This document shows positions 26,267-34,139 of a stretch of 64,000 nucleotides of DNA, in pieces. The stretch is from contig NZ_JACRST010000011.1 of assembly GCF_014384885.1 (NCBI RefSeq), forward strand, positions 27,651 through 91,650. Reading direction: 5' to 3'. This DNA comes from Ligaoa zhengdingensis (GTDB lineage Bacteria > Bacillota > Clostridia > Oscillospirales > Ruminococcaceae). Within the stretch, counting starts at the first letter, position 1. The number at the start of each line of letters is the position of its first letter. The notes beneath the pieces are model-generated. The model was given only the letters and a program-made list of their open reading frames with translations. It did no database searches and had not been told where the DNA came from. Both the position numbers and the translations under genes were made by a program.

Positions 26267-27177
26267 TGTCTCAGCGCGTCAAATTTGAAATCAAACGCTA
26301 CTGCTTCATGGTAGTGGGATGTTTTGCCTACGCCATGGCGCTCGACCTGTTTTTGGTGCCCAACAACATCGTGGCGGGTGGCGTGACCGGCCTGGCCACC
26401 GTGCTCAACCTGGTCTTTGGCGTGGGCGTGGGCGCGTTCAGCATCCTGCTCAACCTCCCCATCCTGCTGCTCGGCCTCAAGACCCAGGGGGTGCCGTTCA
26501 TTCTGCGCTGCTTCCTCACCACCGCGCTGCTCGGCGTGTTCACCGACCTGTTCGCCTTTCTCCCCACGATCACCCAGGAGCCGGTGATCGCCGCCATCTA
26601 CGGCGGAGTGGCGCAGGGCGTGGCGATCGGCCTGTTCTGCCGGTTTGCGGTCTCCAGCGGCGGCACCGAGCTGCTCGCGCGGGTAATCCAGCCCAAGCTG
26701 TCGGGCATCTCGCTCGGCAACCTGATCGGCGTCCTAGACGGCGTGGTGGTGCTGGTGGGCAGCGTGGTGCTCAAAAATCCGGAAAATGTGCTGATGGCCT
26801 TGATCGTCATCTTCATCAGCGCGCGGGTGAGCGATCTGATCATCACCGGCATGGACTACGCCAAGATGTGCTATATCATCACCGACCGCCCGGACGAGGT
26901 GGCTGAAACGCTGCTGCAAAACTCGCCCCGCGGCGTCACCCGGCTGGACGGCACCGGCATGTACACCAAAACCGCCCATCCGGTGCTGATGACGGTGATC
27001 AAAAAGCAGCAGCTCACCAAGCTGCGGCTGTTGGTGGAGGCCACCGACCCGAATGCATTCATCATCGTCAGTGAGACCACCGAGGTGCTCGGCAACGGTT
27101 GGAGCCCGATTGTCGGGGAATCCGCGCCCCAAAAGCGCCCCAAAAAAAGAAACACACAGGGGCTTCCCCCTGTGTGA
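26266..27177 (+). CDS. YitT-family membrane protein with DUF2179 domain
   Basis: A 303-residue protein: five or so hydrophobic helices (about residues 10-195, the YitT/DUF161 part, with LFLVPNNIVAGGVTGLA) followed by a soluble DUF2179 domain (about 205-285). Function is not established in the family. It starts inside the stop of sdaAA and so is translationally coupled to serine dehydratase; a link to serine uptake or export is a reasonable guess. The terminator overlaps its last codons. Confidence 0.88.
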   Translation: MSQRVKFEIKRYCFMVVGCFAYAMALDLFLVPNNIVAGGVTGLATVLNLVFGVGVGAFSILLNLPILLLGLKTQGVPFILRCFLTTALLGVFTDLFAFLPTITQEPVIAAIYGGVAQGVAIGLFCRFAVSSGGTELLARVIQPKLSGISLGNLIGVLDGVVVLVGSVVLKNPENVLMALIVIFISARVSDLIITGMDYAKMCYIITDRPDEVAETLLQNSPRGVTRLDGTGMYTKTAHPVLMTVIKKQQLTKLRLLVEATDPNAFIIVSETTEVLGNGWSPIVGESAPQKRPKKRNTQGLPPV

Positions 27178-27192
27178 TCCCCTCTTTTTTTA
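27140..27192. terminator. Bidirectional terminator between yitT-like and flavodoxin genes
   Basis: CACACAGGGG and CCCCTGTGTG form a perfect 10-base-pair stem with loop CTTC, followed by CCTCTTTTTTT on plus; an A-run on the other side serves the convergent gene. Confidence 0.85.
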
Positions 27193-27621
27193 CAGAGCTG
27201 CAAGCTGTTTGCCGAGCTCCTCGCAGCGGGCGAGCCCCTCCTCGTCCGGCAGTTCGTGGACGATTAGCCCCTCGGGGTCGGCCAGAACCGCGCCCGCCTG
27301 CGCGCACCGCTCGGTCCAATTGCGCATCCACTCCCCGTCTCCCCAGCCATAGGAGCCGAACAAGGCGACCTTTTTGCCGCTCAGCTTGCCCTCCAGCTCA
27401 GTGAAGAACGGCTCGAAGCTGTCCTCCTCCAGCACCTCAGCCCCCATCGCGGGGCAACCGAGTGCCAGGCGGTCGCAGCCCGCAGCCTCGTCCGCCGTGA
27501 TTGTTTCAACCGAGCACATCGCGGCATCCGTGCCGTCCGCCCTCAGGCCGGCCAACACCGCGTTCGCCATCAATTCCGTGTTGCCAGTTCCGCTCCAATA
27601 GATTACTGCTGCCTTGCTCAT
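27190..27621 (-). CDS. Flavodoxin
   Basis: A 143-residue short-chain flavodoxin. The FMN phosphate loop is YWSGTGNTELMA at residues 8-19; LGCPAMGAEVLEE and FGSYGWGDGEW are the isoalloxazine-contacting loops. It carries electrons in place of ferredoxin, often when iron is scarce. The frame is open for 67 codons upstream, but similarity and the AAGGAG site mark this ATG. It lies 25 bases after DUF3793, with which it forms an operon behind two palindromic operators. Confidence 0.93.
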   Translation of the reverse strand: MSKAAVIYWSGTGNTELMANAVLAGLRADGTDAAMCSVETITADEAAGCDRLALGCPAMGAEVLEEDSFEPFFTELEGKLSGKKVALFGSYGWGDGEWMRNWTERCAQAGAVLADPEGLIVHELPDEEGLARCEELGKQLAAL

Positions 27622-27646
27622 CACAAAACTCCTTCCATACGATCGG

Positions 27647-28219
27647 TCAGGCCGCAAGGATCTCATCGAGCCCCATGCCCCGGCCGGCCAAAGTGAGATA
27701 ATGCTTTCTGCATTCGTCATACTTCGCAAAGAGAGCCTTCGCCCCTTCCACGTCCCCATAGACCTTCCAGTATCCGAGATACCGCGGATTCTGTCCCTTG
27801 TACTCGATGAAGCCCTGCACATCCTCCAGCGGATACCCCAAAAAGACGCCGATTTCGTGTGGGAACAGGGCCGTCCTGCCGCGGTGACAACACATGCGCT
27901 GATGCAGTGTGTTCAGCAGCTCCTCCACCCCAGCGCCTCTGCGGTATCCGTGGGCCTTTAAAAACGACCTCTGCTCCGGCCCCGCCAGCCAGCGATCCAG
28001 CAGAGCCCGCCGGTAGACCATCACCACCAGATGCCGCTCGCACTCGCACAGCACCCGAAACCGGATGCCGAACGCTGCGAGTGAGGCGGCGCACCGCCCC
28101 AGGTCCTCGAGCAAACGGGGAAATTTTTGCTTGGAACAGGTGAAGACGCACGCCGGCTTGATCCCCGCGAGGGTGGGCGCGCAATGGACACAGAGCAGTT
28201 GTTCAAACCGGTTGGACAT
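27647..28219 (-). CDS. DUF3793 family protein
   Basis: A 190-residue soluble protein beginning with the family mark LCVHCAPTLAGIKPACVFTC and continuing with FPHEIGVFLGYPLEDVQGFIEYKG. The family is clostridial, of unknown function, and often found beside flavodoxin and iron-transport genes, as here. Conserved early cysteines could bind metal. The internal ATG is chosen since AGAGGTG lies 5 bases before it. Confidence 0.82.
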   Translation of the reverse strand: MSNRFEQLLCVHCAPTLAGIKPACVFTCSKQKFPRLLEDLGRCAASLAAFGIRFRVLCECERHLVVMVYRRALLDRWLAGPEQRSFLKAHGYRRGAGVEELLNTLHQRMCCHRGRTALFPHEIGVFLGYPLEDVQGFIEYKGQNPRYLGYWKVYGDVEGAKALFAKYDECRKHYLTLAGRGMGLDEILAA

Positions 28220-28246
28220 GTCAGCACCTCTTTGCAGAATTTCATA

Positions 28247-28262
28247 GTTAGCATAAGCTAAC
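28247..28262. promoter_or_regulatory. Palindromic operator 1 before DUF3793-flavodoxin
   Basis: GTTAGC-ATAA-GCTAAC, a perfect 6+6 inverted repeat, 28 bases before the DUF3793 start. It resembles metal-dependent DtxR-family sites (TTAG...CTAA). Confidence 0.65.
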
Positions 28263-28307
28263 CACAGGTTTAAAAAACACGGCGCGCAAAACATCGAGCG
28301 CCGAACA

Positions 28308-28323
28308 GTTAGCTTTTGCTAAC
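28308..28323. promoter_or_regulatory. Palindromic operator 2 before DUF3793-flavodoxin
   Basis: GTTAGC-TTTT-GCTAAC, a second perfect copy 46 bases upstream of the first, followed by a half-like GTTAGTTTAC at 28329-28338. Two identical arms argue for cooperative repressor binding. Confidence 0.65.
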
Positions 28324-28379
28324 TACAGTTAGTTTACCACTTCTTCCCTCCGCTGTCAAGCATATTTTGCAATCAAACA

Positions 28380-28417
28380 GCGTGGCGGCCTCCGCACAAG
28401 TGCTGAGGCCGCCACGC
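28380..28417 (-). terminator. Terminator after the HD-domain gene
   Basis: GCGTGGCGGCCTC pairs perfectly with GAGGCCGCCACGC over a 12-base loop. The following minus-strand sequence is only moderately T-rich (TGTTTGATT). Confidence 0.65.
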
Positions 28418-28422
28418 CCGGG

Positions 28423-28989
28423 TCAAATATCCATGGTATCCATCAGGCTGCGCATCGCCAGAATGGTGCGGCTGATGAGATCGTCCAGCTCCCAGCCCAG
28501 CATCTCGGCCCCCTTGGCGATCACCTCGCGGGAACAGCCCGCCGCAAAAGCCGGGGTTTTGAACTTCTTCTTCACCGACTTGAGCTCCAGGTCACCCACG
28601 CTCTTGGACGGGCGCATGATTGCGACCGCGCCGATCAGGCCGCTTAGCTCATCCACCGCAAACAGCACCTTCTCCATCACATGCTCGGGCGCGATGTCCA
28701 CGCAAAGGCCGTAGCCGTGGCTGGCCGTGGCGCGGATGACCCGCTTGTCCAGGTCGAGTTCGCGCATCAGCTCCTGCGATTTGACACAGTGCTGCTCCGG
28801 AAACCGCTCAAAGTCCAGGTCGTGCAGCAGGCCCACCACCCGCCAGAATTCCTCGTTCTCCGGGTCGTATTCCTTGGCGAAATAGCCCATCACCCCCGAG
28901 ACGATCTCGGCGTGGCGCAGGTGGAACTCCTCCTGGTTGTAACGCGCGAGGATTTCACGCGCCTGCTGCATATTCGGTACATAGCTCAT
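28423..28989 (-). CDS. HD-domain hydrolase
   Basis: A 188-residue HDIG-type phosphohydrolase. The metal-binding set is visible as LRHAEIV, LLHDLDFERFPEQH and ATASHG with a late D. Such small HD proteins hydrolyse nucleotides or other phosphoesters; the substrate cannot be told. AAGGAG lies 10 bases before ATG. It stands alone between the DUF3793 operators and the phosphofructokinase gene. Confidence 0.8.
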   Translation of the reverse strand: MSYVPNMQQAREILARYNQEEFHLRHAEIVSGVMGYFAKEYDPENEEFWRVVGLLHDLDFERFPEQHCVKSQELMRELDLDKRVIRATASHGYGLCVDIAPEHVMEKVLFAVDELSGLIGAVAIMRPSKSVGDLELKSVKKKFKTPAFAAGCSREVIAKGAEMLGWELDDLISRTILAMRSLMDTMDI

Positions 28990-29033
28990 CTGAGAAACAC
29001 TCCTTTATTCACACGGCCGCGCGCCTATCCCGA

Positions 29034-30269
29034 TCACTTGGGGGCGACCGGTGTCTTATCAAATGCAAAGTAGACCGGCACCCCATCTGCGGCCATCTCC
29101 TTGGCCTCGCCCAGAATCAAGGGGCGCAGATACTCCACCAGCTCCTCCCCCACGTCGCAGCCGCTTGGGGCAATCCACTCGCGCGGCACCCGCTTTTCGA
29201 GATTTGCCACCTCGCCGATCCCGGCGTATTCATAGGAGACCAGATAGGGGTGGTTGGAGATGCGATGGAGCACCGCCATCACACCGGTCTTGCCGCTGAG
29301 CGCGAAGGACACCGCCTCCGCGCCGATGCGGTAAGCCTCGCGGATATCGGTGCCGGAATAGAGGTGGGAGGCGGAGCGCTGAAGCACGTTGAGCTCCACC
29401 GAACGCACCTTGCACCCAATGCGCTCCCGCACCAGGTCCTCGAGGAATTTGCCCACCCCCGCGAGATAGCGGTGGCCGAACGCATCGGTCGCGCCGCTTT
29501 TGGCGGTGGCGACATACTCGCCGTTTGGCAGACGAACTCCCTCCGATACCGCCACCACAATGTGCTTGGTGGTCCTGCCCAGGTCGCGCAGGCGGTCTAA
29601 AAAGCGCTTGGGATCAAACGGCGCTTCAGGCAGGTAGATGAGATGGGGTGCGGTGCAATTTTCGCGCCGGGCCAGCACCGAGGCCGCGGTCAGCCATCCG
29701 GCGTTGCGACCCATGATCTCCACAATGGTGACCGACGGGATGTCGTACACCTCGCTGTCGCAGACGATCTCCGCGACACAGGTGGCGATATACTTGGCGG
29801 CCGAGCCGAATCCGGGGGTGTGGTCGGTGCAGGGCAGGTCGTTGTCGATCGTCTTGGGGATGCCGACACAGCGAATTGTTTCCCCCTTCGACTCGAAATA
29901 GGCGGACAGCTTCTTCACCGTGTCCATCGAATCGTTGCCGCCGATATAGAAGAAATAACCGATACCGTACCGGTGGAAGGTCTCCAAAATTTTCTCATAG
30001 GTCTCGTCCGGCTGTTCCGGCAGCTTGAAGCGGCAGGAGCCGAGCGCCATCGCCGGGGTGGCCTGCAGGCGCTGGAAATCCTCCACGCTGCGCAGGTCCT
30101 TGCGCAGATCGATGATCCGCTGCCCGAGCACACCCTCCAGCCCATTGAGCGTCCCATAAATTTCGCCGATCTGCGGGCTTTTCATCGCCCGTTTGATCGC
30201 GCCTGCCAGGGACGCGTTGATCGCTACGGTCGGCCCGCCGGACTGGCCGATCAGCATATTGTTCGCCAT
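29034..30269 (-). CDS. 6-phosphofructokinase, PPi-dependent type
   Basis: A 411-residue phosphofructokinase. GQSGGPT at residues 8-14, YIGGNDSMDT near 100 and GIPKTIDNDL near 128 match the long, pyrophosphate-dependent class, which phosphorylates fructose 6-phosphate reversibly using PPi. VEIMGRNAGWL is the substrate-binding stretch. The ATG after AGGAGGGCATCAA is preferred over the start 20 codons upstream. Phosphate-donor choice is inferred from these motifs. Confidence 0.85.
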   Translation of the reverse strand: MANNMLIGQSGGPTVAINASLAGAIKRAMKSPQIGEIYGTLNGLEGVLGQRIIDLRKDLRSVEDFQRLQATPAMALGSCRFKLPEQPDETYEKILETFHRYGIGYFFYIGGNDSMDTVKKLSAYFESKGETIRCVGIPKTIDNDLPCTDHTPGFGSAAKYIATCVAEIVCDSEVYDIPSVTIVEIMGRNAGWLTAASVLARRENCTAPHLIYLPEAPFDPKRFLDRLRDLGRTTKHIVVAVSEGVRLPNGEYVATAKSGATDAFGHRYLAGVGKFLEDLVRERIGCKVRSVELNVLQRSASHLYSGTDIREAYRIGAEAVSFALSGKTGVMAVLHRISNHPYLVSYEYAGIGEVANLEKRVPREWIAPSGCDVGEELVEYLRPLILGEAKEMAADGVPVYFAFDKTPVAPK

Positions 30270-30514
30270 TTGATGCCCTCCTGTTGTTTTCGCGCGCGGC
30301 CGGACGGCCTGCCCGCGTTTTCCCCTCAAATGTTTCGTTTCTCATTATAGTACACCCCCGGCGTTTTTTCAATGTGCTTCGTGCCTTTGGCGCCGGTTGT
30401 CTTATTTTGCGTATGGTTTCAACAAAAAATGCGCCCTTTTACCTAGCTTTTCCCCACAAAATAAGCTATAATAAACAGGGGATAATCTTCCTTTTCGGAA
30501 AGGAGCGAGCTGAT

Positions 30515-31360
30515 TTGCTGTGTACCGATCGAGGCGTTCTTGCCCCATCCGATTACTACTTCGCCACCCCGTCGCTCACCGCAAAAAATCTGTTCTATCA
30601 TCTGCTTTCAGTGGGCGAATTTTTTTGCGAGCAGGGCTATTATGTCAAGCGGGATAGCTTCAACAGCTTGTTGCTCCTCTACCTGCTGGACGGGGAGTGC
30701 ACCTTGCGCTACGGCGGTAAGGTCTACCGGGCGCAAAAGGGCGATATGATGTTTGTCAACTGCTACCAACCGCACGAATATTTTACCGACACCCATATGC
30801 ACTGCCTGTGGGTGCACTTCGACGGCTGTCAAAGTCTGGGGTTCTGGGAAACGGTCACCAAGAGCCGCGGCATGGTGGATTGTTGCCATCATCCGGAGCC
30901 CTATCTGGAGATGATGGACATCCTGCTGCACATCTTCCGCACCGATCAGACCTTGTCTGAGCCCACCATCTCGGTGCTGCTGCACAAGGTGCTGTGCAGC
31001 ATGATCGCAGCCATCACCGCCGACGGCACCCTTCAGCTGGACGAGGGGCCGGTTGCCCGGGCGGCGCGATACATCCTGGAGCACTATAACCGGCGCATCT
31101 CGGTGGAGGAGCTGGCGCAGATGGCGATGCTGAGCTCCTCGCACTTCTCGCGCCAGTTCAAGCGCCAGACCGGCTACTCCCCCTATGAATTCCTGTTGAA
31201 GACGCGCATGGACGCCGCCAAACAGCTGCTGAAAAAGACCGATCTGCCCATCGCCTCCATCGCGCGGGAGACCGGCTTCGCCAACGCGCCCGCCTTTGTC
31301 AGCGCCTTCCACTCGCGGGTGGGCATCTCACCCAAGCGGTTTCGCTCCACCATGTTCTAA
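30515..31360 (+). CDS. AraC-family transcriptional regulator
   Basis: A 281-residue regulator with an N-terminal cupin-like sensor part (RDSFNSLLLLYLLDGECTLRYGG, then KGDMMFVNCYQPH) and a C-terminal double helix-turn-helix (about residues 180-280: ISVEELAQMAMLSSSHFSRQF and IASIARETGFANAPAF). Such proteins usually sense a sugar. The start is TTG, with GGAAAGGAG 8 bases before it; the frame upstream is open but shows no similarity. A TATAAT at 30467-30472 may be its -10. It is divergent from the phosphofructokinase gene. Confidence 0.88.
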   Translation: MLCTDRGVLAPSDYYFATPSLTAKNLFYHLLSVGEFFCEQGYYVKRDSFNSLLLLYLLDGECTLRYGGKVYRAQKGDMMFVNCYQPHEYFTDTHMHCLWVHFDGCQSLGFWETVTKSRGMVDCCHHPEPYLEMMDILLHIFRTDQTLSEPTISVLLHKVLCSMIAAITADGTLQLDEGPVARAARYILEHYNRRISVEELAQMAMLSSSHFSRQFKRQTGYSPYEFLLKTRMDAAKQLLKKTDLPIASIARETGFANAPAFVSAFHSRVGISPKRFRSTMF

Positions 31361-31376
31361 CTTTTTACAACAACAG

Positions 31377-31415
31377 ACCCGCCTGCCGGCAAAAAGCCGC
31401 GTCAGGCGGGTTTTC
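31377..31415. terminator. Terminator between araC-type gene and yjbQ
   Basis: ACCCGCCTG and CAGGCGGGT form the stem, with TTTTCTTTG after it on plus. It serves the AraC gene and possibly the convergent yjbQ. Confidence 0.8.
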
Positions 31416-31420
31416 TTTGT

Positions 31421-31816
31421 TCAATCCCCAATCACCTTGACCAAAAACCGGCGGGTGCGCGGGCCGTCGAACTCGCAAAAATAGATGCCCTGCCAGGTGC
31501 CCAGCGCCAGCTCGCCGCCCTCCACCGGAACCGTCACGCTTGAACCCATCGCACTGGCCTTGAGATGCGCCGCCGAATTTCCCTCGGCGTGGCGAAAATC
31601 CGGCCGGTCGGGGTAGAGATCACCCAAGGCCAAAAGCATATCCCGCACCACATCCGGGTCCGCATTCTCGTTGATGGTGACGCCCGCCGTGGTGTGCGGA
31701 CAGAACACCACGCAGATTCCGTCGCGCACACCGCTCTGCGCCAGCGCCTCGCGCACCCGCGCGGTGATGGGAAGAAACCCCTCCCGTCCGGTGTTCAGCT
31801 GATAATTCCAAATCAT
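31421..31816 (-). CDS. yjbQ: YjbQ/UPF0047 family protein
   Basis: A 131-residue protein with the full family pattern: GICVVFCPHTTAGVTINENADPDV, HAEGNSAAHLKASAMG and GTWQGIYFCEFDGPR. E. coli YjbQ has weak thiamine phosphate synthase activity; the true role is unclear. The start overlaps the stop of thpR (4 bases). Confidence 0.92.
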   Translation of the reverse strand: MIWNYQLNTGREGFLPITARVREALAQSGVRDGICVVFCPHTTAGVTINENADPDVVRDMLLALGDLYPDRPDFRHAEGNSAAHLKASAMGSSVTVPVEGGELALGTWQGIYFCEFDGPRTRRFLVKVIGD

Positions 31817-32361
31817 CTTGTCCCCTCCTCCCCTCTCAAACTGCGGCGGAAGATGCTGGTATAAGTGAGCCTTCCGCCGATCCGTTCCGATTTCATCAGG
31901 TGAATCTCAGCCACCGCCTGCTCCAGGGGCGGCACGGTCTGTTCCAGCGCCCCGCGAGGGAACGGCCCTGCAAACAGCACCTCCCGCCCCAGCGTCAGGT
32001 GCGGGCGGAACGCGCGCTCCTCCAGCGCAAAGCCGGCCGTCCTGAGCGCTCCGGTGAGCTGCCGGTGCAGCTCCTCCAGCTCGGGGCAGCGCTGGATTCC
32101 CATCCAGCAGATGTCTCCACCCCGCCGTTCAAACCGGCCGAATCCCGCCAGCCGCAGGGCGAACGGACCGGCGCTCACCGCGTCCACCGCCTGTTTGGCC
32201 TGTTCCACCCGGCTGGTCTCCCCCAGAAAGGCCAAAGTCAAATGCAGGTTTTCGCGCCTGGTGAAGTTGCCCGACATCGCCTGTCCCCTGAGCGCATCGA
32301 TCGCCCTGCAAAGCCCCGTCTTGACCGGGTCGTCCAATAGAATCGCCACAAATAGCCGCAT
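31813..32361 (-). CDS. thpR: RNA 2',3'-cyclic phosphodiesterase
   Basis: A 182-residue LigT-family 2H phosphoesterase. The two HxT motifs are HLTLAFLG and HLTLGRE. It opens 2',3'-cyclic phosphates on RNA ends. It forms a two-gene operon with yjbQ. Confidence 0.92.
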   Translation of the reverse strand: MRLFVAILLDDPVKTGLCRAIDALRGQAMSGNFTRRENLHLTLAFLGETSRVEQAKQAVDAVSAGPFALRLAGFGRFERRGGDICWMGIQRCPELEELHRQLTGALRTAGFALEERAFRPHLTLGREVLFAGPFPRGALEQTVPPLEQAVAEIHLMKSERIGGRLTYTSIFRRSLRGEEGTR

Positions 32362-32514
32362 ATTTCTCCGCCTTTCCTGTCTGTTATGGCCGTCCTTTCT
32401 CCGCTAGTATAACACAATCGGGCGAAAAGCGGAAACCCGCTTTTGCAATCGTTATAAAACGGTTGGCCGCCCTGCGGGCAGGGCCTGTTTCCGCTGAAGT
32501 AACCGGGCGCAATG

Positions 32515-32551
32515 GAAAAAACGCCGCCCCGGAAGATTCCAAAGCGGCGCT
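32515..32551 (-). terminator. Terminator of the arabinose-type/YesMN operon
   Basis: CGCCGC-TTT-GGAA pairs with TTCC-GGGG-CGGCG, followed on the minus strand by TTTTTT. It lies directly after the response regulator. Confidence 0.8.
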
Positions 32552-32554
32552 GGG

Positions 32555-34135
32555 TTATTTTGCGGCGAGCGATTTCTTGTACTCGTTGGGGGTCATGCCG
32601 GTCTGCTTTTTGAACACCATGGAAAAGTACTGCGGCGTTGCAAAGCTGAGCGCGTTGGAAATCTCATACAGCTTGAGGGACTGATCCTCGAGCATCTCCT
32701 TGGCTTTTTCAATCTTCTTTGCGACGACATACTGCATCAGGTTCTCCCCCGTCTTCTCCTTGAAGGCGCGGCAGAGATAACCCTTGTGCACATGCACCGT
32801 GTCCGCGATGTCGCTCAGGGTGATCTCCTTGTCATAGTTCTGTTCCACATACCGCTTCACCCGCTCGGTCAGGTCGCCCTGCGTGCCAGCCGTCTCCGCC
32901 TCGTGGCGCAGCAGTTCGCCGAACAGGCGGCTGAAATAGCCGGACATCTCGCTGGCTGTCTCGAGCGCCTCGATACGCTCCAAGGAAATCTGGTCGTTCT
33001 CCAACACCTCGCCGACGCTCAAATTATTCTGGTAGAGGTACTCCATGGCCACCCCATATAGGCGGTTATTGACATAGCGGAAGTAGTTGGCCTCCATAAA
33101 GCCGTCCATCAGGTCGGGGATGTAGAGCTTTTCCACCTGCTGGAGCGCTTCAAGGTCGTTGTCGTTCAACAGTACCTTGAGGTCGCGCATCCGCTGCTCC
33201 AGCAGTTCCTTGTCAAACGCCTTGCAGGAGGTATCGATGGCATTGTAGATGATGTTTTTGTTGAGGCCCAACACCACCCGCATACTGCACGCCCGCTCCG
33301 CCTGGTGGTGGAGGGTGCGCAGATCGTCGAGCGACGGGCTCTGGTTGGAGATGCCGATACTCACCGAAGGGATACCCACACTCTTTGCCAGCTTGCGGAT
33401 TCTGTTTGCGTACTGAATGACATTGGTATAGAAGTTGAGCAGGCTGAAATCGTCCACCAGCTTGGTGAGCACGAAGAAGGAATCGTGTGTGATCGCCGCC
33501 AGCGCCATGGTCTTGGCCTCCAAAGCCGAACGGAAGCGGTCCACCTTTCGGCCCCACTCCTCGCGGTCGTCGGCGTAGCGGTGCTTGCCGTAGCTGTCCA
33601 CCACCACGTTGAGCCCCACCAACAGGTAACCGTGCTCCACCTTCAGCAGGCTGTTGAGCGCGGCGCGCTCCTCTTCGGTCACTGTGCCGTAGGCGAGCAT
33701 CCGTTCCACAATGCGGTTTGCCTTCTCCTTCTGCGCCTGCGCCTGGTTATCGAGGTCCTCGTTCATTTGGGCTGTCATGTTCACAATCTGAAAATACAAC
33801 TCCTCCGAATTGATGAGGTCCTTGATGAGATAATCCTCGATGCCGAGCTGCATGGCCCGGCGCGCATATTCAAACTTTTCGTGACAGCTCACCACCACAA
33901 TCTTCTGTGTGTGGTTGCGCTTTTTGATCTCTTCGATCAGCTCCAGCCCGTTCATGACCGGCATTTCGATGTCGGTCATGACGATGTCAAAGGGCGTTTG
34001 GCTGTAAAGCTCCAGCGCTTGCTTGCCGTTGCGCGCGCACACCGGCGGTGCAAAGCCCGCCTTCTCCCAGTCGATGATGCATTTGAGGGTCTCGCGCGCC
34101 GCAAACTCATCGTCTACAATCAAAATATGATGCAT
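32555..34135 (-). CDS. YesN-type response regulator with AraC DNA-binding domain
   Basis: A 526-residue protein. The receiver domain covers residues 1-120 with phospho-acceptor D55 (MTDIEMPVMNG), a long middle region of about 280 residues follows, and the last 100 residues are an AraC-type double helix-turn-helix (ITLSDIADTVHVHKGYLCRAF then YEISNALSFATPQYFSMVF). It starts 4 bases after its kinase with GGTGA before ATG. It probably controls the sugar importer upstream in the same operon. Confidence 0.92.
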   Translation of the reverse strand: MHHILIVDDEFAARETLKCIIDWEKAGFAPPVCARNGKQALELYSQTPFDIVMTDIEMPVMNGLELIEEIKKRNHTQKIVVVSCHEKFEYARRAMQLGIEDYLIKDLINSEELYFQIVNMTAQMNEDLDNQAQAQKEKANRIVERMLAYGTVTEEERAALNSLLKVEHGYLLVGLNVVVDSYGKHRYADDREEWGRKVDRFRSALEAKTMALAAITHDSFFVLTKLVDDFSLLNFYTNVIQYANRIRKLAKSVGIPSVSIGISNQSPSLDDLRTLHHQAERACSMRVVLGLNKNIIYNAIDTSCKAFDKELLEQRMRDLKVLLNDNDLEALQQVEKLYIPDLMDGFMEANYFRYVNNRLYGVAMEYLYQNNLSVGEVLENDQISLERIEALETASEMSGYFSRLFGELLRHEAETAGTQGDLTERVKRYVEQNYDKEITLSDIADTVHVHKGYLCRAFKEKTGENLMQYVVAKKIEKAKEMLEDQSLKLYEISNALSFATPQYFSMVFKKQTGMTPNEYKKSLAAK

Positions 34136-34139
34136 TTTT

